55,462 nt of DNA from Clostridia bacterium (GTDB lineage Bacteria > Bacillota > Clostridia > Peptostreptococcales > Anaerovoracaceae), in contig CAAFTW010000021.1 of assembly GCA_900766045.1 (NCBI GenBank), positions 1 to 55,462 of the forward strand, given 5' to 3'. Of this stretch, positions 17,404 to 26,832 are shown piece after piece. Below the pieces are notes generated by a model. That model made no database searches. It had not been told where the DNA came from and worked only from the letters and a program-made list of their open reading frames with translations. Numbering within the stretch: the first letter of the stretch is position 1; each line of letters opens with the position of its first letter. Both the position numbers and the translations under genes were made by a program.

Positions 17404-18498
17404 TTAATTTGACGACTTGAATATCTTCCAGTATGTGCTGTACAGATCATCGCCATCCGGGCCAAGGTCCCGCAATACCTGGCATTTTGCCAGCTGTTTG
17501 TCAGAAAGGAACAGATTCGGGTTGTTCCTGTATTTTGCAGGCATCATCTTGCGCGCACCCTCATTTGGCGTGCTGTAGGTCAAATACTTGAAATTCTTAT
17601 AGGCAATATCCGGCCGACAGAGGAAGTTGATCCACTTCTCCGCATTGGTCTTATGGAAAGCGTTTTTCGGAATGACCCAGTTGTCGATAAAGAGCTCCGA
17701 GCCTTCCTTCGGCACGCAGAAGGCCAGATTCTTATTCAGCTTCTGGCTGTAAATAACCTCGCCGTTCCAGACGACACCGAGCTTGGCGGAGTTTCCGATG
17801 AGGAGGTCTCTGGCCGAGTCGTTGACATATTTATAGACCAGCGGTCTCTGCGCAATCAGGTCGTTCACCGCACGTCTCAGCTGGGACTTTTTGGTTGTAT
17901 TCAGGGAGTATCCGTCCTTTTTCAGGGCAACCATCAGTGTGTCGCGGACAGAATCCTGCATCAGAATGCTCCCTTTGTATTTCTTATTCCACAGATCCTT
18001 CCAGGACGTAACCGCACCGTCTCCCAGCTTCTTTTTATTATACATAATTCCGGCAACACCCCACTGGTACGGCACCGCGTATTTATTTCCCGGGTCATAG
18101 GTCTTATCGGCGATCTTCAGATACTGCTTTCCGATGTACTTGAAATTCGGCAGCTTGCTGAAGTCAATCTTCTGCAGCAGACCCTCGGTTCTCATCTTCT
18201 CAACCATATAATCAGACGGACAGATGACGTCGTAGACACCGGCATGATTCTTGATGACCGGGTACATTTCCTCGTTCGTATCGAAGGTGTCCAGCACGAC
18301 CTTGATGCCCGTCTCCTTCTGGAACTGCTTGACTACAGACGGATCGACGTAGTCGCCGTAGCAGTAGACCAGGACCTCATTCTTGTTCTTTTCTCCGCAT
18401 CCCGTCAGCGTAACTGCCGCCAGCAGGGACAAAACAAGAATCAGCAAGAGCGAAACTGCCCGGCGCGCGGCCGTATATTTTCTTCCTTGTTCTTTCAT
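17404..18498 (-). CDS. potD: Spermidine/putrescine-binding lipoprotein
   Basis: The extracellular binding component of a polyamine ABC importer. The 364-residue product has a lipoprotein signal (hydrophobic segment ending LTGC, lipidated Cys34). The mature part reads as PotD: LVYCYGDYVDPSVVKQFQKETGIKVVLDTFDTNEEMY near the N-terminus, then YDVICPSDYMVEKM, and VIPKNAFHKTNAEKWINFL. The family binds spermidine or putrescine through acidic and aromatic residues; I cannot tell which. It is the fourth gene in the A-B-C-D order and has a GGTGG ribosome site. Confidence 0.94.
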   Translation of the reverse strand: MKEQGRKYTAARRAVSLLLILVLSLLAAVTLTGCGEKNKNEVLVYCYGDYVDPSVVKQFQKETGIKVVLDTFDTNEEMYPVIKNHAGVYDVICPSDYMVEKMRTEGLLQKIDFSKLPNFKYIGKQYLKIADKTYDPGNKYAVPYQWGVAGIMYNKKKLGDGAVTSWKDLWNKKYKGSILMQDSVRDTLMVALKKDGYSLNTTKKSQLRRAVNDLIAQRPLVYKYVNDSARDLLIGNSAKLGVVWNGEVIYSQKLNKNLAFCVPKEGSELFIDNWVIPKNAFHKTNAEKWINFLCRPDIAYKNFKYLTYSTPNEGARKMMPAKYRNNPNLFLSDKQLAKCQVLRDLGPDGDDLYSTYWKIFKSSN

Positions 18499-18513
18499 TT
18501 TTTGTCCACCATC

Positions 18514-19314
18514 CTAACTCTGCGGGGTTTCAACGACGAACTCGTCTTCCGGGGGACGGCCGTCCTCACGGTTGGCGATCAGCAGCACGGCCATAACCAC
18601 GATGAAAATGATCGTGGACAGGGCGAACAGGGTCGGACGGATGCCGACCTTCACCTGACTGTAAATCAGCGTGGAAATCGTGTTGATGCCTGCGCCTCTG
18701 GTGAAGTGGGTGACGACAAAATCATCCACCGACATGGTAAAGGCAAGGAGGAAGCCGGAAACAATACCCGGCCGGATGTCCGGAATCACGACTTTCCAGA
18801 AGGCCGTCACCGGTGATGCGCCCAGATCCAGCGCCGCCTCGTAATTCTGCACACCGAGACTTTTCAGTTTCGGCATGACAGACAGAATGACGTAAGGGAT
18901 GCTGAAAGTAATGTGTGCCAGAAGCACGGTTCCCCAGTTCAGGTAGAATCCGAAGGCGATAAAGGCCAGCATCAGGGAAATTCCGGTTACGATGTCCGCG
19001 TTCAGCAGCGGGATATTATTTACACCCAGAAGAAGGGCCTGGCCCTTCCGGCCGAAGTTCAGGATTCCCACGCAGGCAAGGACGCCGATTATCGTTGCAA
19101 TCAGCGAGCTTACGATGGCGATGGAGAAGGTATTCCAGACTGCGTTCAGCATGGTCGTGTCGTGGAACATCTCCTTATACCAGCGCAGGGAAAAACCCGT
19201 CCAGGCGAACATGGACTTGCTCTTATTAAACGACAGCACCATCAGGGTGACAATCGGCAGGTAAAGAAAGAGCAGGATAATGATCAGATAAATGCTTCGA
19301 ATTGCTTTTCTCAT
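18514..19314 (-). CDS. potC: Polyamine ABC transporter permease PotC
   Basis: One of two inner-membrane subunits of the polyamine importer, 266 residues. The usual six membrane spans are visible, starting with SIYLIIILLFLYLPIVTLMVLSF. The permease EAA loop, which contacts the ATPase, reads EAALDLGASPVTAFWKVVIPDIRPGIVSG. Features such as SVDDFVVTHFTRGAGINTISTLIYSQVK are typical of PotC. The start ATG shares a base with the potB stop (TAATG), so the two are translationally coupled. The C-terminal tail is acidic (DEFVVETPQS). Confidence 0.95.
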   Translation of the reverse strand: MRKAIRSIYLIIILLFLYLPIVTLMVLSFNKSKSMFAWTGFSLRWYKEMFHDTTMLNAVWNTFSIAIVSSLIATIIGVLACVGILNFGRKGQALLLGVNNIPLLNADIVTGISLMLAFIAFGFYLNWGTVLLAHITFSIPYVILSVMPKLKSLGVQNYEAALDLGASPVTAFWKVVIPDIRPGIVSGFLLAFTMSVDDFVVTHFTRGAGINTISTLIYSQVKVGIRPTLFALSTIIFIVVMAVLLIANREDGRPPEDEFVVETPQS

Positions 19315-20123
19315 TACAGCATGCTCCCTTCTCCGTTTTTATCCAGCTTCATCAGTGCCGCCATGCTCAGGATGATGAATACCATCATGACCAGGGAAAT
19401 TCCGGATCCCAGGTTCCAGTTGGCGCTGGTGGTGAACTCCTGCTCAATGATATTTCCGATCAGATAGATCTTTCCGCCGCCCAGGATATTGGAAATCACG
19501 AATGTGGTCAGGCTCGGAACGAAGACCATGGTAATTCCGCTGACGATTCCCGGCACGCACATCGGAAGGACAACCTTCTTCAGCACGGTAGATTCCGAAG
19601 CGCCCAGATCATAGGCCGCCTCGATGATGTTCGGGTCGATCTTTTCCAGCGCGTTATAGATCGGAAGAACCATGAAAGGCAGGAAGTCGTAGACCATGCC
19701 CAGGATAATCGCTCCTGTCGTGTTGATGATGTGCGGAAACGGAAGGCGCAGCATCCTGGCCGCATGATACATGATTCCGCCCTTCTCCAGAATGACCTGC
19801 CAGGCCATGGTCCTCAAAAGGAAGTTCATCCACATCGGAAGCAGGAAAATAAAGACGATCAGGCCCTTTCTTCCGAAGGTGCTCTTTTTCAGAACCAGAG
19901 CCAGCGGAATGGAAAGCGCCAGACAGATCACCGTACTGATGACGGAAAGGCTCAGAGACAGGCCCAGAGCCTTCAGATGCACCGGCTGAAAGACCGCCAG
20001 AATATTCGCGGTCGTAAAGGCTCCCGTCCGGTCCGTAAAGCCGTAATAGACGATCATCAGAAGCGGAATCAGCGTTCCGGCAATCATCCAGACGATATAC
20101 GGAACTGCAGGCAGTTTTTTCAT
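19314..20123 (-). CDS. potB: Polyamine ABC transporter permease PotB
   Basis: The second membrane subunit of the importer, 269 residues with about six spans (first KLPAVPYIVWMIAGTLIPLLMIVYYGF). The EAA loop reads EAAYDLGASESTVLKKVVLPMCVPGIVSG. It has the PotB-like MWMNFLLRTMAW and LPFMVLPIYNALEKIDPNIIEAAY segments. An AGGAG site lies ten bases before the ATG, and the gene starts 32 bases after potA. It forms a heterodimer with PotC in the family model. Confidence 0.94.
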   Translation of the reverse strand: MKKLPAVPYIVWMIAGTLIPLLMIVYYGFTDRTGAFTTANILAVFQPVHLKALGLSLSLSVISTVICLALSIPLALVLKKSTFGRKGLIVFIFLLPMWMNFLLRTMAWQVILEKGGIMYHAARMLRLPFPHIINTTGAIILGMVYDFLPFMVLPIYNALEKIDPNIIEAAYDLGASESTVLKKVVLPMCVPGIVSGITMVFVPSLTTFVISNILGGGKIYLIGNIIEQEFTTSANWNLGSGISLVMMVFIILSMAALMKLDKNGEGSML

Positions 20124-20155
20124 CGATAAAATACTCCTTTCTCCGGCATTCCGGA

Positions 20156-21232
20156 CTACTCGGCTTCCAGATCCAGTGCTTCCTGTTCCGGTTTCACCGG
20201 CTTATGCATGATCTGGATATTAAACGGGATGACGTCAATGCTGACCTGCCTTCCCACTTCATAACTCGTTGTATTCTGTGCCAGCCAGGTGAAGCCGCCG
20301 GCCTCGATTTCCATTTCATAGTGAACGCCGATAAAGACATTGTGTGTTACAACGCCGTCCAGTTTCCCTTTTCCCGGCTCTCCGATCAGAATGTCCTCCG
20401 GACGGATGACCACATCCACCGGCTGATTTTCGCCAAAGCCCGTATCCACGCAAGGAAACTCCGTGCCGCAGATTCTGACCAGCTTATCTCTGATCATGCA
20501 GGCATCGATGATATTGCTGTCGCCGATGAAGTCCGCAACAAAAGCATTCTGCGGTTCATTGTAGATTTCTTCCGGCGTTCCGATCTGCTGGATATCACCA
20601 TTATTCAGAACGATGATGCGGTTGCTCATGGTCAGCGCCTCCTCCTGGTCGTGGGTGACATAGAGGAAGGTAATTCCCAGCTCTTCCTTCAGACGAATCA
20701 GCTCGTACTGCATGTCCTCTCTGAGCTTCAGATCCAGGGCGCCCAGCGGCTCATCCAGAAGAAGAAGCTTCGGCTCATTGACGACAGCCCTCGCGATGGC
20801 GACACGCTGCTGCTGGCCTCCGGACATCTGGTCGATCTTACGGTTTTCAAATCCTTCCAGATTGACCAGTTTCAGGCCGTATTTTACCTTTTCACGGATA
20901 TAGGAATCACTTTTTCCGCTGATTTTCAGGCCGAAGGCGATATTCTGCCCCACATTCATATGCGGGAACAGGGCATACTTCTGGAACACCGTGTTAATCT
21001 GCCGCTTGTTCGGCGGTAGGTCTGTAATGTCCTTTCCCTCAAAAAACACCTGTCCGCTGTCCGGCTTCTCGAATCCGCCGACGATCCTCAGCAGCGTCGT
21101 TTTTCCGCAGCCCGACGGTCCCAGCAGGGTAATAAATTCATTTTCTTCAACAGTCAGATTAAAATGATCCAACACGACATGATCATCATACTTCTTGCAG
21201 ATATCTCTCAGTTCGATCAGAGTTTTTGCCAT
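20156..21232 (-). CDS. potA: Polyamine ABC transporter ATPase PotA
   Basis: The ATP-hydrolysing subunit, 358 residues. It has Walker A (GPSGCGKTT), the Q-loop in NTVFQKYALFPHM, the signature MSGGQQQRVAIARA, Walker B (LLLLDEPLGALD) and the switch His in YVTHDQEEALT. The last ~100 residues form the TOBE-type regulatory part (DVVIRPEDILIG onward). The start MAKTLIEL was chosen because AAAGGA lies about six bases upstream; the frame stays open for 75 more codons but without a ribosome site. The operon promoter is about 215 bases upstream. Confidence 0.95.
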   Translation of the reverse strand: MAKTLIELRDICKKYDDHVVLDHFNLTVEENEFITLLGPSGCGKTTLLRIVGGFEKPDSGQVFFEGKDITDLPPNKRQINTVFQKYALFPHMNVGQNIAFGLKISGKSDSYIREKVKYGLKLVNLEGFENRKIDQMSGGQQQRVAIARAVVNEPKLLLLDEPLGALDLKLREDMQYELIRLKEELGITFLYVTHDQEEALTMSNRIIVLNNGDIQQIGTPEEIYNEPQNAFVADFIGDSNIIDACMIRDKLVRICGTEFPCVDTGFGENQPVDVVIRPEDILIGEPGKGKLDGVVTHNVFIGVHYEMEIEAGGFTWLAQNTTSYEVGRQVSIDVIPFNIQIMHKPVKPEQEALDLEAE

Positions 21233-21395
21233 TTGCATCCTTTCCTGGGAAATTCCGGCCGTTTTCCGCCTGCTGCACAGCAGCCAGGCCTGCAGGTCAG
21301 ACAGATGACCGCTGCCTCCCATATAAAAACGTAAATGCCGGCGGAAACATATCCGCAGAAGATTCTGAGGCCTGCTCCGCCTATCCAGACAGAAA

Positions 21396-21424
21396 GAACC
21401 GCACCCGGCTGTGTACGGTTCTTC
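21396..21424 (-). other. Hairpin in the potA leader
   Basis: AAGAACCG and CGGTTCTT pair around a 12-base loop in the roughly 210-base leader, followed by TCTG rather than a T-run. It could be a weak attenuator or an RNA-stability element. I recognise no known riboswitch here. Confidence 0.35.
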
Positions 21425-21447
21425 TGCGTTTCCTCGTAAATAACAAT

Positions 21448-21453
21448 ATTCTA
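21448..21453 (-). promoter_or_regulatory. Extended -10 promoter of potABCD
   Basis: On the minus strand TGTGGTAGAAT gives TGn plus TAGAAT. There is no good -35. The same TGTGGTA[TG]AAT-like element is seen ahead of deoD and the His-rich COG0523 gene. Confidence 0.55.
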
Positions 21454-21591
21454 CCACAGAAAACCCATCCCTGCTACAGAATCAGCGCCGCATACTGGCA
21501 TTTACGAAAGTTTTACCAATCACTCTTTTCCCAGATTCTCAAGGGTCGTGAACCCCCCGCATCCAGTCCGATTCATCTGATGAGAAGTTTT

Positions 21592-21607
21592 CTTAATTGT
21601 TTCTTAA
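21592..21607. promoter_or_regulatory. CTTAA direct repeat ahead of the S8 protease gene
   Basis: CTTAA at 21592 and 21603 (11-bp spacing), about 90 bases before the start codon. It matches the repeat unit and spacing at 11682-11707 ahead of the GH25 gene. The rest of 21454-21696 shows no gene. Confidence 0.35.
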
Positions 21608-21696
21608 ATGTTCGGAAATGCTCTTGCACCCGTCTGCCCATCGTTTATCATGGAATACGTCATCACATTATCGACCAATCATGAAAAGAGGCATAT

Positions 21697-24600
21697 ATGA
21701 ATAAACAGGTAAAATTTCTTGCGTTTTTTCTTTGTCTGACGGTAACCGCCAGCTTCTCGGCGGTTCCTTCTCTGGCAAAAACCAACGCGCAAGGCAGCTC
21801 CCCGCAGCGAAAAACCGCGGCACCGGCCCGCTCCGGCGCATCACAGATAAAAAAGGATCCGCATAGCATCCTGGTTACTTATAAAAAAGGCGTTTCCACG
21901 GATGAGGCAGAAAATCAGGTGGAAAAAAGCGGCCTGGATGCCCAGGACTCGCTGAAAACCTCAGGCTGCACAGTGGTAAAGGCCAGCCTTGACAAGGGCA
22001 CAAGGGTCAGCGAGGCTCTTTCTGAGATGAATCAGAAGAAAGACGTTGTCTCTGCCCAGCCGAATTATATTTACAAGATTGCAGGTACGAAGAGCAGATC
22101 TGGCGCGCAGAAATCCACTGGCATAAAGGGCAGAACTTCTGCACAGAACAGCTCTTCTCAGAACTCGTCCGGCTCCAAAAATACATCCGCATCGTCTGCG
22201 GAAAAATCTGCCGCCGACCCATACGTTTCAAACGGCCAGGCCTACCAGCTGAAAACCACCAACGCCGAACAGGCCTGGAGTTTTCTGGAAGGCAGAAAGC
22301 ACGGAAGGACTACCGTTGCCGTCATTGACACCGGCGTCGACACAGAACATGAGGACCTTCAGAAGAATCTCATCACGAAAAACGGCTGCTACACCCGCGC
22401 TGCAAACGGCACGGACACGCAGACCAGAGACGATTCCGGCGAGCACGGCACCCACGTCTCCGGAATTATCGGAATGACTTACGGCAATGGAAAAGGCTCT
22501 TCCGGCATTGCAGCAGGCCACCACAACAACCTGGTGCGCGTGCTGATGATCGGCGCCAGCAGTGACGGAGAGACCCTCAGCACCTTCGACGTCGCCAGCG
22601 CCCTGAAAATCGCGGAAAAAGCCGGCGCAAAAGTTGTAAACATGAGCTTCGGCTTTGGCGTGAAAGACCGTATTCTGGAGCAGTGTCTCAGAAACGCGGA
22701 CGCTCAGGGAATCACCCTGGTTGCCGCCTCCGGCAACGATTCCAACGACTACAACGATACGCCGAAAGAGGAAAATGAGGTCATTTCCGTCAACGCAGCC
22801 AACGCAAAGAAACAGCCGGCTTCCTTCTCTGATTTCGGCAGCACAACCGATGTTTCCGCACCGGGATTCCGCATCCTCAGCAGCGTTCCGGGAGACAGCT
22901 ATGAAAAAATGGACGGAACTTCCATGGCCTCCCCTTGTGTCGCTGCAGAAGCTGCACTGATCCTCGACGCAAACCCTGACCTGACCCCGCAGCAGGTCAG
23001 AAACATCATCTGCGGAACGACCGATTCCGACCATTTCAGCCAGTACAGCGCCTACGGAAACATCGACTGCCTGAAAGCCGTGCAGAGCGCGGCATCCGCA
23101 GGAAACACCGCCGTTTCTTCCCTTGAAGTCAAACCGTCCCAGCTGGATCTGACGGAAGGTGACGATTATGGCATCGACTGCCTGGTCCGTCCGGCATCCT
23201 GCACACAGGCCATCAGCTGGACCAGCGCAGATCCTTCTGTCGCGTCCGTTTCCGCATCTGGCATCGTAACCGCAAAAAAATCCGGAAAAACCACAATCAC
23301 CGCTTCCTGCGGAGGAAAGACTGCTTCCGTCTCCGTCACTGTAAAACCGGAAAACAAAGCATCTTCCATCACGATTTCCAATATTCCGGCCAGCCGTGAA
23401 ATCCTGCTGGGCGATTCCCGGTCCCTGACCGCAGTCATCGCACCGCTCGACGCATCCAACATGGAACGTTACTGGACTTCCGACCATCCGGACGTCCTCT
23501 ACTGCGACGGAAACACCGATCCGGTCCTGACCGCCCGCCGCACCGGCACCGCTACGATCACCGTCAGAAACTACGATAGCAGCGTCAGTGACCAGGTCAC
23601 CCTGACCGTAAAGAAGGCCCCGGACAAAATCCGAATGACCAAGGGCGCAGGCTCCCTGAAAGCTGGTTCTTCCAGCCCGTTTAAGGCCCTTGCCACCGAA
23701 AATGGCCGCTCAAAAGACGTTTCCCAGCAGATTCACTGGAGCGTCAGCGGCTCCGCCGCCCGCATCACAGACAGCGGCCTTCTGACCGCGAAAAAGGCCG
23801 GAACCGTCTACGTCACCGCGTCCATCACGACACTGGGAAACTCCGGCTCCCATGTAAAACTGCGCGCAGTGAAAAAGGTGAAAATCACAAAAGTCGGTGC
23901 ATCTTCTAAAACGAAGAGACATGCAGGGCTTGGAAATTCCGCCCGGACCAGTCAGAAAGCCGACCAGACCGCTGCGGCGTCCTCTGGCGCGTCTGCTTTT
24001 GCCGGAAATGGATCTGCAGGCAGCTCAAATTCAGCAGCTGCCGGGAAATCTGAGAATATTGACACTGACTCGGAAAATAGCAGGTCCGGGTATACTGTAT
24101 CCTCAAATAAAGCGGCTGCCGCACACATAAAAAGCACCGGCAGTTCTGTCGAAGACCTGCGCCAGAAATATATTCTCGCACTTAGCGAACTGGACAGCCA
24201 GTACGAACAGAACAAAGATATGTACAATCCCGAGGTAAAGAAGGAAATCGAACAGGCACGCTCCGCCGTTCTCCTGCGCCTTCAGATGCTGCAGACTCCT
24301 TACCAGGCGGCAGATGCGGCAAATTACTACACCAGCAGCCTCGTGGTTTATCAGCAGCTCCTGACACTGGACAAAAGTATTGCGCCGGAAAGCAGCAGTC
24401 TGAATGCGCTGAAGGTTTCTGCAGTCCGCCAGTTCCAGGCAGGAATGCCGAAAAACAGGAAGAAATACAGTGCCTACTACTGGGGAATCATGCAGAACAC
24501 CAGGGCCGCTGAAACGAAAAAAATGAAAAACGCCCGGACTTATTCTGAACTCATCCTCGACTGCTCAGAGATTTTCAATAAATACGATATCCTCATCAGC

Positions 24601-25158
24601 CTGACGGGAGACGACGATGATATCAATATCAGTGCCCTGATCTCCCAGCTGATTTCCGGCCTGGGCACAAATGACAGTTCTGCCGTCTCTGCAAAACCAT
24701 GGTACAGCATCAAAGCCACGGAAAAGAAACGGGCTTCCTCCCTGCAGTCCCTGAAAAAGATAAATGACAAACTGCAGAAATCCCCGGTTGTCTCCGCGTC
24801 TGATAAGGCCTCCATGGCCAAATTGTATAAACAGGACGTTAACGAGGTGAAAAAGGACATCGATGTCGAAGAAATGCGCACCGTACGCTCCCTCTTCGCT
24901 GCCCGCGCGAATAAACTTCTGACCGTCACGGATCCTGCCAGCAGCTTTTACATCAGCACCAACGAGAAGAGCCGCCTGTCCAGGAAGGTCAGCGCCCTGT
25001 ATCAGTCCCTTCCGCTTTCTGATATGAGCCTGTCCACGCGCAAGGCCCTCTGGGAAAAATGCCAGACCGCCCAGGACAGCATCAGCGCGGCGCTCAACCG
25101 CCCGGAAGCGATGTCCCTCTACGGGAAAATTGTGAAGCTGCTGAGGAAGTATAAGTAG
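21697..25158 (+). CDS. Secreted S8 (subtilisin-like) serine protease with Ig-like and helical C-terminal regions
   Basis: A 1153-residue secreted protease. Signal peptide 1-27 (ends PSLAK). An I9-like propeptide runs about 50-125 (HSILVTYKKGV to AQPNYIYKI), followed by a Ser/Lys-rich linker. The catalytic triad is Asp211 (VAVIDTGVD), His250 (GEHGTHVSG) and Ser409 (DGTSMASP), with the oxyanion Asn in AASGN. From about 475 to 740 there are three Big_2/Ig-like modules (VTAKKSGKTTITASCGGKTA is typical). A low-complexity Ser/Ala linker lies near 745-820, then about 330 mostly helical residues with no recognised domain. No LPXTG, SLH or membrane anchor. The start follows AGAGG by five bases. A role in protein breakdown or surface processing is inferred. 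Confidence 0.93.
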   Translation: MNKQVKFLAFFLCLTVTASFSAVPSLAKTNAQGSSPQRKTAAPARSGASQIKKDPHSILVTYKKGVSTDEAENQVEKSGLDAQDSLKTSGCTVVKASLDKGTRVSEALSEMNQKKDVVSAQPNYIYKIAGTKSRSGAQKSTGIKGRTSAQNSSSQNSSGSKNTSASSAEKSAADPYVSNGQAYQLKTTNAEQAWSFLEGRKHGRTTVAVIDTGVDTEHEDLQKNLITKNGCYTRAANGTDTQTRDDSGEHGTHVSGIIGMTYGNGKGSSGIAAGHHNNLVRVLMIGASSDGETLSTFDVASALKIAEKAGAKVVNMSFGFGVKDRILEQCLRNADAQGITLVAASGNDSNDYNDTPKEENEVISVNAANAKKQPASFSDFGSTTDVSAPGFRILSSVPGDSYEKMDGTSMASPCVAAEAALILDANPDLTPQQVRNIICGTTDSDHFSQYSAYGNIDCLKAVQSAASAGNTAVSSLEVKPSQLDLTEGDDYGIDCLVRPASCTQAISWTSADPSVASVSASGIVTAKKSGKTTITASCGGKTASVSVTVKPENKASSITISNIPASREILLGDSRSLTAVIAPLDASNMERYWTSDHPDVLYCDGNTDPVLTARRTGTATITVRNYDSSVSDQVTLTVKKAPDKIRMTKGAGSLKAGSSSPFKALATENGRSKDVSQQIHWSVSGSAARITDSGLLTAKKAGTVYVTASITTLGNSGSHVKLRAVKKVKITKVGASSKTKRHAGLGNSARTSQKADQTAAASSGASAFAGNGSAGSSNSAAAGKSENIDTDSENSRSGYTVSSNKAAAAHIKSTGSSVEDLRQKYILALSELDSQYEQNKDMYNPEVKKEIEQARSAVLLRLQMLQTPYQAADAANYYTSSLVVYQQLLTLDKSIAPESSSLNALKVSAVRQFQAGMPKNRKKYSAYYWGIMQNTRAAETKKMKNARTYSELILDCSEIFNKYDILISLTGDDDDINISALISQLISGLGTNDSSAVSAKPWYSIKATEKKRASSLQSLKKINDKLQKSPVVSASDKASMAKLYKQDVNEVKKDIDVEEMRTVRSLFAARANKLLTVTDPASSFYISTNEKSRLSRKVSALYQSLPLSDMSLSTRKALWEKCQTAQDSISAALNRPEAMSLYGKIVKLLRKYK

Positions 25159-25168
25159 GAAAGCTGTC

Positions 25169-25218
25169 CCTTCCCGACTCCCCGGTCAACGTTCTGGTCG
25201 GGAAGGTCCCACTTTTTC
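25169..25218 (+). terminator. Terminator of the S8 protease gene
   Basis: A perfect 10-bp stem CCTTCCCGAC with GTCGGGAAGG, an 18-base loop, then TCCCACTTTTTC. It begins 11 bases after the stop codon. Confidence 0.85.
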
Positions 25219-25257
25219 TCACGCCCATACCCTTCTATGCTTCTTATCACCACATAA

Positions 25258-25292
25258 ATACAGCGCCGGAACACAATTTCCGGCGCTGTGAT
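25258..25292 (-). terminator. Terminator of prs
   Basis: CACAGCGCCGGAA and TTCCGGCGCTGT form a strong stem on the minus strand, followed by ATTTATGTGG. It lies 28 bases after the prs stop; the T-run is short. Confidence 0.65.
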
Positions 25293-25319
25293 ATTACGAT
25301 TTAAGATTGATCCTGTCTT

Positions 25320-26501
25320 TTACTGATCGTGCTCTTTCTTGTATTTCGTGACCAGTGTGTTGATGCGGTCGTATGGATCGAGCAGTTTTCCGATGGAGGA
25401 ATCGTGGTTCAGTGTGTCGATGATGTAGGCGATGTACTTGCTCATGCCGCAGCTGATGTAGTAGTCGCGGGAGAGGAGCTCTTCGGACTGGTAAACCAGG
25501 TTGGTGGTTACGACCTTGTAGATGATTCCTTTTTCAACGGCTTCGTCGAAGACCTTCATTCCCTTTGTGAACAGGCCGAATGTGGCGATGACGAAGATTC
25601 TGCGTGCGCCGCGCTTTTTCAGCTCAGTGGCTACGTCGATCATGCTTTCGCCGGATGCGATCATGTCGTCAACGATGAACATGTCTTTTCCTTCTACGGA
25701 TGCGCCGATGAACTCATGGGCAACGATCGGGTTGCGGCCGTCTACGACTTTGCTGTAGTCGCGGCGCTTGTAGAACATTCCCATGTCTACGCCCAGTACG
25801 GATGCCATGTATACGGCTCTCTGTGTACCGCCCTCATCCGGACTGATAACCATCAGATGATCATTATCGAACTGGATATCGTCGCACTCTTTGCAGATGC
25901 CTTTAATGAACTGATACGTGCATTTTACAGTCTCGAACCCGTTCAGCGGAATAGCGTTCTGAACTCTCGGGTCATGAGCGTCGAAGGTGATGATGTTATC
26001 TACACCCATGTTGACCAGTTCCTGCAGCGCGATTGCGCAGTCCAGAGACTCTCTGGCGCTTCTTCTGTGCTGTCTGCCTTCGTACAGGAACGGCATAATA
26101 ACGGTGATACGATGTGCTTTTCCTTCTACTGCAGCGATAATTCTCTTCAGGTCGGAGAAGTGGTCATCCGGGGACATGTGGTTTGGCTCACCGTAAATAT
26201 CGTAGAACAGGCTGTGGTTGGTAATATCTACCATCAGGTACAGGTCGAGTCCGCGAACTGTCCGCTTGATCTCTCCCTTTGCCTCTCCAGAACCGAAACG
26301 CGGGTTATCAATCTCTACGAGATAGGAACCATTTTCGTAAACCGGCTCCTCTTCATTGGTTGTGCGCTCCTGGTCTCTTTCTGTACGCCAGGAAATCAGC
26401 CAGTTGTCTACACGTTTGCCAATGCCTTCGCAACTCTTCAGCGGAACTACGCCCAGAGGTGCTACCGGTCTGCTGTTCAGCAATAATTTATCATTTGCCA
26501 T
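25320..26501 (-). CDS. prs: Ribose-phosphate pyrophosphokinase (long form)
   Basis: Makes PRPP from ribose 5-phosphate and ATP for nucleotide, His and Trp synthesis. The product is 393 residues, about 75 longer than classical Prs, with the extra length in an N-terminal extension and inserts. The PRPP-binding loop IVDDMIASGESMIDV is at residues 277-291. The catalytic-loop counterpart MPFLYEGRQHRRSARE is at 136-151, and TFDAHDPRVQ at 172-181 replaces the usual divalent-metal segment. The start MANDKLLLNS is seven bases after AGGAG. It is a single gene between two terminators. The divergence from the short form is typical of several Lachnospiraceae; retention of activity is likely because the key motifs are intact. 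Confidence 0.9.
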   Translation of the reverse strand: MANDKLLLNSRPVAPLGVVPLKSCEGIGKRVDNWLISWRTERDQERTTNEEEPVYENGSYLVEIDNPRFGSGEAKGEIKRTVRGLDLYLMVDITNHSLFYDIYGEPNHMSPDDHFSDLKRIIAAVEGKAHRITVIMPFLYEGRQHRRSARESLDCAIALQELVNMGVDNIITFDAHDPRVQNAIPLNGFETVKCTYQFIKGICKECDDIQFDNDHLMVISPDEGGTQRAVYMASVLGVDMGMFYKRRDYSKVVDGRNPIVAHEFIGASVEGKDMFIVDDMIASGESMIDVATELKKRGARRIFVIATFGLFTKGMKVFDEAVEKGIIYKVVTTNLVYQSEELLSRDYYISCGMSKYIAYIIDTLNHDSSIGKLLDPYDRINTLVTKYKKEHDQ

Positions 26502-26567
26502 GATTGTACTCCTATTCACTTGCTTTCATGCCTTAAGTTCAAGCGGATCAAAATGTTTCGCACAACT

Positions 26568-26573
26568 ATTATA
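26568..26573 (-). promoter_or_regulatory. -10 element of prs
   Basis: A perfect TATAAT on the minus strand (preceded by GTG), 66 bases before the start. There is no good -35 at 17 bases. Confidence 0.5.
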
Positions 26574-26696
26574 CACTTTTTCTAATTCGATTGTAGGCCA
26601 TATTGGCTATTTTCATGTATTTTTCGCCGCAGAAATGCCATCCCCGCCGTCAAAATAATCCCAAGCAAGGAAATTTCCTCCCCGTTTCCTGCCGGC

Positions 26697-26752
26697 AGAA
26701 AAAAAGCGCTGCCCCGCGGAACATCCAACTGTTCCGCGCAGCAGCGCTTTCT
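26697..26752 (-). terminator. Terminator of the hrcA-grpE-dnaK-dnaJ operon
   Basis: AAAGCGCTGC and GCAGCGCTTT enclose an inner GCGGAACA/TGTTCCGC stem, followed by seven T residues on the minus strand. It lies about 80 bases after the dnaJ stop. Confidence 0.92.
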
Positions 26753-26832
26753 TTCTGGTTACTATAAAAGCACAATATCTCTGCATTTCATCCGGATGCC
26801 TGTGCGTCCGGAATCAAGCTGCCGTTTACATT

